A stretch of DNA of 64,000 bases from positions 1-64,000 of the forward strand of contig DATEMU010000015.1 in NCBI GenBank assembly GCA_035275405.1, read 5' to 3'. Of the stretch, positions 35,229 to 42,311 are shown one piece after another; the first letter of the stretch is position 1, and each line of letters begins with the position of its first letter. The notes under the pieces were generated by a model. It was given only the letters and a program-made list of their open reading frames with translations. It did no database searches and had not been told where the DNA came from. A program made the translations under genes and the position numbers. The stretch comes from Phycisphaerae bacterium (GTDB lineage: Bacteria > Planctomycetota > Phycisphaerae > UBA1845 > UTPLA1).

Positions 35229-36080
35229 CTACGCTTGCGCGACTTCCAATTCGATCGACGGCGACATCGTCCCGCTGATGCAGACCTTTTTCAGGTACGT
35301 TCCCTTGCTGCTGGGTGGCTTCATTCGCCGGATATGACCCACGAAGGAGTTGATGTTCTCCATCAGATCGTTCTCCGCGAAGCTGGCCTTCCCGACGATG
35401 GCGTGGATATTCCCGCCCGCGTCGTTGCGAAATTCGATCTTGCCGGCGGCGAACTCTTTGACTGCCTGAGCGATGTCCGGCGTCACGGTGCCGTTTTTCG
35501 GCGTCGGCATCTTTCCCTGGGGCCCCAGGACGCGGCCGAGCTTGCCGACTTTGCCCATCGCCCTCGGATGTGCGATGGCGACGTCGAAATCCGTCCAGCC
35601 GTCGCTGATTTTCTTAACCAAATCGTCCACGCCGACTTCGATCGCACCGGCCGCCTTGGCCTTGTCCGCGTCGTCGCCGTCGCAGAACGCGATCACCTTC
35701 TTGGTCTTGCCGATCCCCTTGGGAAGCGACACCGCACCGCGAATCATCTGATCCGCGTTCTTCGGATCGATGCCCAGGTGCATGACGAGGTTGACCGTCT
35801 GGTCGAATTTCGTGCCGCGCGTTACGTCCTTCAGCAGCTTCACCGCCGTCTCGATCGGGTAACGCTTGTCGCGCTCGATCTTCTTGAGATTGGCGTTGTG
35901 GCGCTTGCTCAGGCCGCGCATCGGCCGCCCGCGCACCTTGCGCTTGCCTTCGCTGCCCTCATCCCCCGTTTTGGAGGCCTTGGGCTTCTTGGGCTTTTCT
36001 GACTTGGGCGCCTCCGCCTTGGGCGGCGGACTACCCGCTTCGGCGGTCTCGCCGACGGCAGGGACTTCTTCTTTGGCCAT
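35229..36080 (-). CDS. rplA: 50S ribosomal protein L1 with an N-terminal extension
   Basis: A 283-residue L1, against the usual 230. The L1 core starts at about residue 55 (MRGLSKRHNANLKKIERDKR, YPIETAVKLLKD) and is normal through RRMKPPSSKGTYLKKVCISG near the end. Residues 1-53 are an extra Lys/Pro/Glu-rich low-complexity segment (EAPKSEKPKKPKASKTGDEG). The usual upstream gene rplK is missing; the next gene upstream is alr on the other strand. Confidence 0.95.
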   Translation of the reverse strand: MAKEEVPAVGETAEAGSPPPKAEAPKSEKPKKPKASKTGDEGSEGKRKVRGRPMRGLSKRHNANLKKIERDKRYPIETAVKLLKDVTRGTKFDQTVNLVMHLGIDPKNADQMIRGAVSLPKGIGKTKKVIAFCDGDDADKAKAAGAIEVGVDDLVKKISDGWTDFDVAIAHPRAMGKVGKLGRVLGPQGKMPTPKNGTVTPDIAQAVKEFAAGKIEFRNDAGGNIHAIVGKASFAENDLMENINSFVGHIRRMKPPSSKGTYLKKVCISGTMSPSIELEVAQA

Positions 36081-36388
36081 GAATAACCCTCAGTAACGAC
36101 ACAAAGGTCTGCCACGATTCAGCGGCTCGTGGTCGAGCACGGGCAACGGTCAGTGGAAAATACTCACACCGAGTTGCCGGAAAACGAGCCACGCATGGTA
36201 GCCGAGCGCCCCAATGGTGGCAAGGCCAAGCCACTGGCGATGTGAAGGAGTTGCGGGCGCCGCACGTTACTCCTTGTCAATTCTAGCCTTATAGTACTTA
36301 TTGGCGTTGCTCCGCAATTCCGCAAACCGCATTCCCAATTCCGCGATGATGGGAGCCCGCCGATGGTACTATACGCAGGGAAGCACGG
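36081..36388. other. 308-base intergenic region between rplA and alr
   Basis: It must hold the promoters for rplAJL (minus) and alr (plus). On the minus strand a TTGACA is visible at 36270-36275 (CCTTGTCAATTC on the plus strand), but no matching -10 follows at 17 bases. On the plus strand TATAGT at 36290-36295 has no clear -35. Confidence 0.3.
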
Positions 36389-37528
36389 ATGCGCTCCGAC
36401 CTACTCGCCATCATCGATACACAGCGCCTTGTGCAGAACTTCCGCGCTCTCAAGGCATGTTCTACAGCCGGTGTAAAGCTCTGTGCGCCACTCAAAGCCA
36501 ACGCCTACGGACATGGCATCGACCTTGTCGCGCCGGCCCTCTACGACGCCGGCGCCGACGAAGCCGCCGTGGCCACGATCGTCGAGGCCCTGGAACTTCG
36601 CCGCCTCGGATGGGACCGCCCCATTCTCGTCCTCGGTAATATCCTCTCCGTCGCCGACGAATCGGAACGTCGCGAGCGCCTCGCCGCCGTGATCCGCCAG
36701 CGACTCACGCTCACCATTACGGACGAAACGACGGTCGGGCTCCTCCTGGCGGCGGAGCCGACTGCGCCGATCGACGTACACCTCAAGATCGATACTGGCA
36801 TGGGCCGTATGGGCGTCGCACCGGAACGTGCTCTCGAATTGATCCAGGCAATCCGTAGCGTGAAAGCCCTACGATTGACGGGAATCTATTCGCATTTTGC
36901 CACCGCCGACTTGCACGAACTCGATCTCGCCGGCCACCAACTCGCGACCTTTCGCCGAACGCTGACCGCATTGAGCGACTTTCTCCCGCGTGGCGTGACG
37001 CGCCACCTCGCCAACAGCGCCGCCACGATCTCCATGCCCGAGGCCCATTTCGACATGGTCCGCCCCGGTCTGGCCCTCTACGGCTACCTCCCCGCCGAGC
37101 ACATGGCCGAACGCATCGCGCTTCGGCCTATCCTGCGACTCGAGACACATCTCACGGCCGTCAAGGAGCTGCCTTCCGGTCATTGCGTCGGCTATGGCCA
37201 GACCTTTACCACGCGCCGACCCACGCGCCTGGGAATCGCCCCGATCGGCTACTTCGATGGCTTTCTTCGCGCGCTGTCCAACGCCGCTATCGTCTCGACC
37301 GATCACGGCGACGCGCCCATCGTCGGCCGCATCAGCATGGACCAACTCGCCGTCGACCTGACCGATTTGCCGCCGGTTGTTCCCGGGACCGCGATCACGT
37401 TGATTTCGGACGATCCCGCCCGTCCCAATTCTGTCGCCGCGATCGCCCGGCGATTGGGGACCATTCCCTATGAAGTGACCTGCCTCCTCGGCCAACGGAT
37501 AGACCGGGTCGCAAAAGCCGCTTCCTAG
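36389..37528 (+). CDS. alr: alanine racemase
   Basis: A 379-residue PLP enzyme that supplies D-alanine for peptidoglycan. The PLP Lys is Lys36 in LCAPLKANAYGHG, and the second catalytic base Tyr lies in CVGYGQTF. The C-terminal domain has VGRISMDQLAVDLTDLP. Cytoplasmic, single gene, with AGGGA upstream of the ATG. Confidence 0.95.
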   Translation: MRSDLLAIIDTQRLVQNFRALKACSTAGVKLCAPLKANAYGHGIDLVAPALYDAGADEAAVATIVEALELRRLGWDRPILVLGNILSVADESERRERLAAVIRQRLTLTITDETTVGLLLAAEPTAPIDVHLKIDTGMGRMGVAPERALELIQAIRSVKALRLTGIYSHFATADLHELDLAGHQLATFRRTLTALSDFLPRGVTRHLANSAATISMPEAHFDMVRPGLALYGYLPAEHMAERIALRPILRLETHLTAVKELPSGHCVGYGQTFTTRRPTRLGIAPIGYFDGFLRALSNAAIVSTDHGDAPIVGRISMDQLAVDLTDLPPVVPGTAITLISDDPARPNSVAAIARRLGTIPYEVTCLLGQRIDRVAKAAS

Positions 37529-37639
37529 CCTTGTCGTCCGCATTTTTCTATTCCTAGCTAAACCGCAACTATCTTCTCCGCCGATGTGTATGACGCGTTG
37601 TCGGGTCATTTTCGACCCCCGCCTGAGGAGAAAAAAACG

Positions 37640-37903
37640 ATGAAGCGTTCACTAATCGTTCGCCTCGCTCAATCCAAGGTTCTGGTCCCGGTCCTTGCCG
37701 GAGGCATGGCCCTCCAATTCGGTCTGGGAGGCTGCGATCAGGAAGTCCAAGAGCAATTATTGACCGGGGTTGCTACCTCCCTGACCGGGTTGGTCACGAC
37801 CGTCATCGGTGCCTTCTTCCAGTCCTTGGCCGACGTCGGATCCTCCACGACCACCCAGCCGGTCGTGCAGGCCGCCCAGGAAGTGGTTAGCTGGTTCGCC
37901 TAG
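37640..37903 (+). CDS. tiny lipoprotein 1 of a tandem family
   Basis: An 87-residue protein. The signal region (MKRSLIVRLAQSKVLVPVLA) leads to QFGLGGC, a lipobox-like site at Cys32. The mature part is hydrophobic (LLTGVATSLTGLVTTVIGAF, then FQSLADVGSSTTTQ). A GAGGAG ribosome site precedes the ATG. The next two genes have the same plan. Role unknown. Confidence 0.6.
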   Translation: MKRSLIVRLAQSKVLVPVLAGGMALQFGLGGCDQEVQEQLLTGVATSLTGLVTTVIGAFFQSLADVGSSTTTQPVVQAAQEVVSWFA

Positions 37904-37932
37904 CCGAACCGCCGCCCATCCGGTACATTCCG

Positions 37933-37978
37933 CGACGATCGTCCTCCGATATAGAGTAGGACGATCGTCGTTCTTTTT
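37933..37978 (+). terminator. strong rho-independent terminator after tiny lipoprotein 1
   Basis: CGACGATCGTCCT (37933-37945) pairs over 13 bp with AGGACGATCGTCG (37958-37970), then TTCTTTTT. It separates the first tiny lipoprotein gene from the next two, so they may be expressed at different levels. Confidence 0.88.
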
Positions 37979-37992
37979 GAGGGTTACGACTG

Positions 37993-38208
37993 ATGGGCAA
38001 GCGAAAGCTCTGGAAGTACTCAAAGCGAGTGGGGCAGGTTTTAACCGGTTGCTATCTTTTTCAGCAGCTCGGCTGCCTGCCGGACCAGGCCTTTCAGCAG
38101 GTCGTGGCAGAGAATATCGTCCTGACCTTCGGCATCATCGTCCAATCCACGACAGCGCTTATTTTCAATACCATATTTGGGCTCTTTCCGGAAATCGGAT
38201 TAATCTAG
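37993..38208 (+). CDS. tiny lipoprotein 2 of a tandem family
   Basis: A 71-residue protein: basic start (MGKRKLWKYSKRVGQ), short hydrophobic run, QQLGC lipobox-like site at Cys27 (LGCLPDQAFQQ), then a hydrophobic tail (VLTFGIIVQSTTALIFNTIF). The layout parallels its neighbours. Confidence 0.55.
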   Translation: MGKRKLWKYSKRVGQVLTGCYLFQQLGCLPDQAFQQVVAENIVLTFGIIVQSTTALIFNTIFGLFPEIGLI

Positions 38209-38222
38209 GAGACCGTCCGCCC

Positions 38223-38441
38223 ATGCCACGATCGACCTCAGCAAAATGGATGCTTACGTTCTGTCGGCTCCGGCGAAAGGGCCGTGCGGTCGCCCTGGCC
38301 GTCGCCGTGCTTCCGGTCTGTCAGGCGACCGGCTGTTTCCCCGATCCCATTGGGGCGCTGAACTTCGAGCTGCAATCGCTGATCAACGTGACGCTCATCA
38401 ACGCGTTCAATACCATCATTCTCAACCTCTTCAACCTGTAG
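38223..38441 (+). CDS. tiny lipoprotein 3 of a tandem family
   Basis: A 72-residue protein: basic start (MPRSTSAKWMLTFCRLRRKG), hydrophobic run, QATGC lipobox-like site at Cys38 (GCFPDPIGALNFE), and a hydrophobic end (INVTLINAFNTIILNLFNL). It shares GC-x-PD and an N-x-I pattern with tiny lipoprotein 2. It starts 14 bases after that gene, so they are probably one operon. Confidence 0.55.
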   Translation: MPRSTSAKWMLTFCRLRRKGRAVALAVAVLPVCQATGCFPDPIGALNFELQSLINVTLINAFNTIILNLFNL

Positions 38442-38531
38442 CGTCCGCCCTCTGTGGCGGACGATGATCCCTCTCCCCCGCGCACGCTCTACTTGCGGTG
38501 TTACAATCCCTTCACGGAGGTCGCTCTCACC

Positions 38532-39596
38532 ATGCGCTTTGCCATCATTGGTCCGCCCCAATCGGGGAAATCAACCCTCTTCGCCGCCATCACCGGGCAC
38601 AAGGCAGATCCCGGTCACGCGCCGGCGGAGCAGCTCGCCAGCGTCAGTGTGCCCGATGCGCGGCTGGATTATCTTGCGGAGTTGTACAAACCTAAGAAAT
38701 ACACACCGGCCCATCTGGAATTCGTCGACATCCCCGGCGTCAGCCTCGCTGAGCCCAACGGCCCGACCGAATTTCGCAAATCGATGAACACCGTCCGCCG
38801 CTGCGACGGGATCCTCATGGTCGTACGGGCCTTTGAAAGCGCCTCCGTCGCGACGTATCGCGGGCGAATCGACCCCAAGGCCGATCTCGCCGAGCTGCAC
38901 ACCGAATTGATCTTTGCCGATTTGGAGCAGGTGACGAACCGCATCGAGAAGCTGGAGAAGTCCACGCTAAAGCCCACCAAGACCCGCGACGCGGAGCTGC
39001 GTGAGCTCACCATGTTTCGCCATGTCCAGAAGGCCCTCGAGTCGGAGGCGCCAGTCTCCTCCGCCATCCACAATGAGGAAGAACGCACCCTCGCGGGAAG
39101 CTTTGGATTCCTGACGCTCAAGCCGGTCATCGTCGTCGTCAACGTCGACGAGTCCAAGGTCAAGGACGCGCCTCCGTTCTCCGCAGAGCACGCCAAGGCG
39201 ACGATCGCCCTCGCCGCCGAGATTGAGGCGGAGATCTCCCAACTCGACGACGCCGACAAAACCGCGTTCCTCGCCGATCTGGGACTCGCCGAGCCCGCCC
39301 GCCTCCGGCTGATCCGCACCTGCTACGATGCCGTCGGTCTGGTCTCCATGCTCACCTGCGGCGAGGACGAAGTTCGCGCGTGGACGATCCTCAAAGATAC
39401 ACCCGCTGTGGAGGCGGCCGGTAAGATCCACAGCGACATCCAGCGCGGCTTCATCCGCGCCGAGACGGTTTCCTTTGCCGATTTGAAGGCGAACAAGGAT
39501 ATGCGCGGCGCCAAGGCCGCCAACAAAGTCCGCCTGGAGCCCAAGCACTACATCGTCCAGGACGGCGACATCATTAACTTTCGGTTCAACGTTTAG
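38532..39596 (+). CDS. YchF/Obg-related GTPase with a DUF933 (TGS-like) C-terminus
   Basis: A 354-residue nucleotide-binding protein. The P-loop is GPPQSGKST (residues 7-15), where YchF has GLPNVGKST. The G4-like motif is NVDE, as in YchF. The C-terminal part (TILKDTPAVEAAGKIHSDIQ, RGFIRAETVSFADLKANKDM, LEPKHYIVQDGDIINFRFNV) is the DUF933/TGS domain. The start at 38532 follows GGAGG. The altered P-loop suggests a YchF paralogue rather than YchF itself. Confidence 0.85.
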   Translation: MRFAIIGPPQSGKSTLFAAITGHKADPGHAPAEQLASVSVPDARLDYLAELYKPKKYTPAHLEFVDIPGVSLAEPNGPTEFRKSMNTVRRCDGILMVVRAFESASVATYRGRIDPKADLAELHTELIFADLEQVTNRIEKLEKSTLKPTKTRDAELRELTMFRHVQKALESEAPVSSAIHNEEERTLAGSFGFLTLKPVIVVVNVDESKVKDAPPFSAEHAKATIALAAEIEAEISQLDDADKTAFLADLGLAEPARLRLIRTCYDAVGLVSMLTCGEDEVRAWTILKDTPAVEAAGKIHSDIQRGFIRAETVSFADLKANKDMRGAKAANKVRLEPKHYIVQDGDIINFRFNV

Positions 39597-39711
39597 CGAC
39601 TCCGGCCTGCGATAATCATCAGGACAGGACCGCAAGCTCCGTGGCGACGGGCAGATTGAGGTTTCAGAAAAACCTACCGATTTCCACGCGCGATGAGCAT
39701 AATGAACAAAA

Positions 39712-40266
39712 ATGATCTCCGGGGTGCCGCAATTCGAGGTGCTGCCAGGATTGCCGCCTTACGGTCCGCTGGCGCAGCCGTTCAGCGCAAGTGGTCAGGG
39801 GACGCAGTGCGAGGGCTTCGTGGTGCGTTTTTTCCCCATCGAGGGCGATCCGTGGGTAGGGAACTTTCAGCCCGGGCTCACGTCATTCCGAACCGCCGAG
39901 GCGCATCCCGATGGGCGGCGTGTGATTGTGATTTCGGGCGGGCAGGGATATGTGGTCGATCCCAATGATCGGAAAGCGGTCGATTACCTCGAAGCTTGGT
40001 ATGTGTATGCCGTACGGGTTGGAGAACTTCTAATTCTTGCCACGCCTGTCGACTTGGAAGCCATCGGTCCGGAGGGGAGGCGGTGGAAGACGCCAGAGAT
40101 TTCCGTTGATGGCTTAGTAGAACTTAAGGTGAAGGCCGACCACCAAGCGATCACTGGTTTGGCTTATTCTCCCGTGGTGGATATTGACGCCGATGATGAT
40201 TGGGTCGAATTCGAAGTGGAGATCCAATCGGGTGCGGTCAAGGGCGGAGCATTTGGTGCCCTTTGA
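39712..40266 (+). CDS. hypothetical protein, conserved-looking, unknown function
   Basis: A 184-residue soluble protein. Segments FEVLPGLPPYGPLAQPFSAS, EGFVVRFFPIEGDPWVGNFQ and AHPDGRRVIVISGGQGYVVD resemble a family of uncharacterised bacterial proteins I have seen elsewhere. A stop lies just upstream, so the start is at 39712 or later; no clear ribosome site is present. Confidence 0.6.
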   Translation: MISGVPQFEVLPGLPPYGPLAQPFSASGQGTQCEGFVVRFFPIEGDPWVGNFQPGLTSFRTAEAHPDGRRVIVISGGQGYVVDPNDRKAVDYLEAWYVYAVRVGELLILATPVDLEAIGPEGRRWKTPEISVDGLVELKVKADHQAITGLAYSPVVDIDADDDWVEFEVEIQSGAVKGGAFGAL

Positions 40267-40288
40267 TCCCCTGTGACATTCCTTGCTT

Positions 40289-41152
40289 CTACACAGCGAT
40301 TTCCGCGGCCAGATACTGCGGCGGGGGGAGATCCCGGATTTTCACCGCCGGAACGCCCGACCAGTATTCGCCAGGGCCGATCGTCGTGTAGGGCGATACG
40401 ACGCTGCCGGCGCCGAGCATCGCGCCCCGGCGAATCGTTACGCCGCCGAAAATCGTTGAATTCGCGCCGATCGTCACATCATCTTCAATAACCGTCTTGC
40501 GAAGCAGGATCATGTCCGGCAGTTGGCAATGACCGGCGATATTGGCGCCGGAGCCGATGACGACGTTGCGGCCGATCTCGACGTAAGACGGGTCGAGGAT
40601 GACGGGGTCGGTCACGTAGCACGAGCGCGAGCGCGGTCCGAAGTAGCGGCCCATGAGCCAGCGCATCGGCGGCAGGTTGGAGATGTGAAAGATGAGGAAC
40701 GCGGGGAAGGGGGCTTCGTACCGAGCCTTGGTGAGCAGGGCGATGAGGCACGAATAGAGGATTTGCCGGTCCTTGGATTGGAGGAAGTTCGGCGTCTTGA
40801 GCGTGGGGTAGAGACCAGGCTGGGGCGTGGGGATGGGCAGACGGAGAACGACAAGCAGGGCGACGTAGGCAAAGTTAAAGAGGACAAGCCAAATAACGAC
40901 GCAGCCGCCCCAGGCGAGGGCGGTGGTGAGGTCGGCGGTAAGGAGCGAGGAGCGCGGCCACCAGTCCCGCGAGGCGAAAACAATGCTGGTGACGACGAAC
41001 GAGGTGGTCCATATCAAGAGCCGTGCGGTGAGGTCAAGAAAGAGAAAGCCTTGCAGGGCGCGACACGGATCGACGGGCTTGGCGAGGGCCGATGCTGCGA
41101 CTTTAGCCCCCGGTGAATCACCGGGGGTCGGGTTATTAAGAACGGTGCTCAT
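40289..41152 (-). CDS. left-handed beta-helix acyltransferase with N-terminal membrane segments
   Basis: A 287-residue protein. Two hydrophobic segments (FLFLDLTARLLIWTTSFVVT, CVVIWLVLFNFAYVALLVVL) precede a hexapeptide-repeat domain (IGRNVVIGSGANIAGHC, VIEDDVTIGANSTIFGGVTI, GAMLGAGSVVSPYTTIGPGE). It resembles the C-terminal domain of Pls/NRPS-linked acyltransferases. The start at 41152 follows a good GGAGG. A perfect 10-bp palindrome lies in its early codons. It is close downstream of the oxidase operon. Confidence 0.78.
   Translation of the reverse strand: MSTVLNNPTPGDSPGAKVAASALAKPVDPCRALQGFLFLDLTARLLIWTTSFVVTSIVFASRDWWPRSSLLTADLTTALAWGGCVVIWLVLFNFAYVALLVVLRLPIPTPQPGLYPTLKTPNFLQSKDRQILYSCLIALLTKARYEAPFPAFLIFHISNLPPMRWLMGRYFGPRSRSCYVTDPVILDPSYVEIGRNVVIGSGANIAGHCQLPDMILLRKTVIEDDVTIGANSTIFGGVTIRRGAMLGAGSVVSPYTTIGPGEYWSGVPAVKIRDLPPPQYLAAEIAV
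41107..41127. repeat. perfect REP-like palindrome inside a coding region
   Basis: CCCCCGGTGA and TCACCGGGGG are exact inverted repeats separated by one A. They code for TPGDSPG in the N-terminal part of the acyltransferase. I recall similar CCCCGGTGATTCACCGGGG sequences as dispersed repeats in planctomycete genomes, but this is from memory. Confidence 0.6.
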
Positions 41153-41212
41153 GTCGCCATCCTCCAAGAGACGCAGAGATTTCAATGGTTAAAGGGAAGG
41201 GCCACAAGGGAC

Positions 41213-41638
41213 TCAGGGATGCAGCGTACCGGCAGGCCCTCGCGTTCCGAGCTGCGCGAAGAAAAGCAGGGTGCCAAGAATGCTGAGGATGGCGATGAGG
41301 GTGGTCACGCCATAGGCCGTGCGGGTGCTTTCGTTGGTGGAGATGCGGCGACCGAGGATTCTCGTGAGGCGGCCGGTAATGAAACCGCAGACCCAGGACC
41401 AGTGCAGGATGAGATGCAAGAGCACGCAAAGGGCGAAGGCTAAAAGGGCCGCGAACTGAATCTTACACCACGCATCGTAACCGAGACCCCAGAGCGACCA
41501 ACCCGCGGCGAGCGTGCCTTCGGGAAATATGGCCCGAAGTAGTACGGAGATCCACAGCAATGACAGGAAGGCGACGAGAAGGGTGCCATCAAGGAGGAAG
41601 TTGATCGTCTGCCGCGACATTCGCTGATCCAGGGGCAT
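41213..41638 (-). CDS. small membrane protein (DUF4405-like) in the oxidase operon
   Basis: A 141-residue protein with three or four hydrophobic segments (LLVAFLSLLWISVLLRAIF, FAALLAFALCVLLHLILHWS, VTTLIAILSILGTLLFFAQL). His residues in HLILHW could bind heme, as in DUF4405 proteins. Its start may be 41638 or Met at 41620; either overlaps the preceding gene's end by tens of bases. It could be a cytochrome b-like accessory. Confidence 0.6.
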   Translation of the reverse strand: MPLDQRMSRQTINFLLDGTLLVAFLSLLWISVLLRAIFPEGTLAAGWSLWGLGYDAWCKIQFAALLAFALCVLLHLILHWSWVCGFITGRLTRILGRRISTNESTRTAYGVTTLIAILSILGTLLFFAQLGTRGPAGTLHP

Positions 41639-42311
41639 GACAGCACGCCGCGTCCGCGCTGGGCCAGCCGCGATAGAGCGTCACCGAGCCCAAGGCTACG
41701 ACAAAGACCGCCGCGACGCGATAGATCCGCAGGCGCACACTCTGCGTCAGCAGACGCGTCCCGCAGCCGATGGCGAGCATCGCGGGCATCGTTCCAAGCC
41801 CAAAAAGCGTCATGATGACCGCGCCGCGCGGGCCGTCCTGCGCGGCAGCGGCGAGAGCCAGAAACGCATAGACGAGGCCGCAGGGGAGGAAGCCGTTGGC
41901 CAGGCCGGCGAGGAAATAGCCGAACCAGCCTCGAGCGTTGAGAAAATACGCGAAAAGGGGGGCGAAGAGTTGGCTGGTGGCGGCGGTCCAGCGGTGCGGC
42001 AGGCGTATGAGACGGAGTGTGGCCAGACCGAGAGCGATCATGATCGCGCCGGCGACAAGCGAGAATGCCTGTTGCGGGTTGACGGGGCCGAGCGTAAAGC
42101 GCGAGAGATAGAGTCCCGACGCACCGGCGAGAGCGCCAAGGAACGCGTACGTAAAGACGCGGCCGACGTTATAGACGAATTGACGGGCAAACAGCGGCCA
42201 GAAGTTGGCGCGGCCCGCCCCGACGGCACAGGCGAATCCGCCGCACATCCCGATGCAGTGCGCCGAGCCAAGAAAACCGCCGGCGGTAATGGCGAGGGAT
42301 TCAGCGATCAT
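41589..42311 (-). CDS. SafE-like permease of the cbb3 oxidase cluster
   Basis: A 240-residue membrane protein with six hydrophobic segments. Cys pairs in HCIGMCGGFACAVG near the N-terminus and the C-terminal AACCHAPGS suggest metal binding. Homologues are found next to ccoI and ccoN and probably help copper delivery to the oxidase. Its ATG overlaps the ccoI stop. I place it in the TauE/SafE family only broadly. Confidence 0.8.
   Translation of the reverse strand: MIAESLAITAGGFLGSAHCIGMCGGFACAVGAGRANFWPLFARQFVYNVGRVFTYAFLGALAGASGLYLSRFTLGPVNPQQAFSLVAGAIMIALGLATLRLIRLPHRWTAATSQLFAPLFAYFLNARGWFGYFLAGLANGFLPCGLVYAFLALAAAAQDGPRGAVIMTLFGLGTMPAMLAIGCGTRLLTQSVRLRIYRVAAVFVVALGSVTLYRGWPSADAACCHAPGSANVAADDQLPP

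Noticed and set aside
36301..36388. sigma-70 promoter for alr
   Set aside because: TACTAT-like hexamers occur near the start but no -35 at proper spacing.
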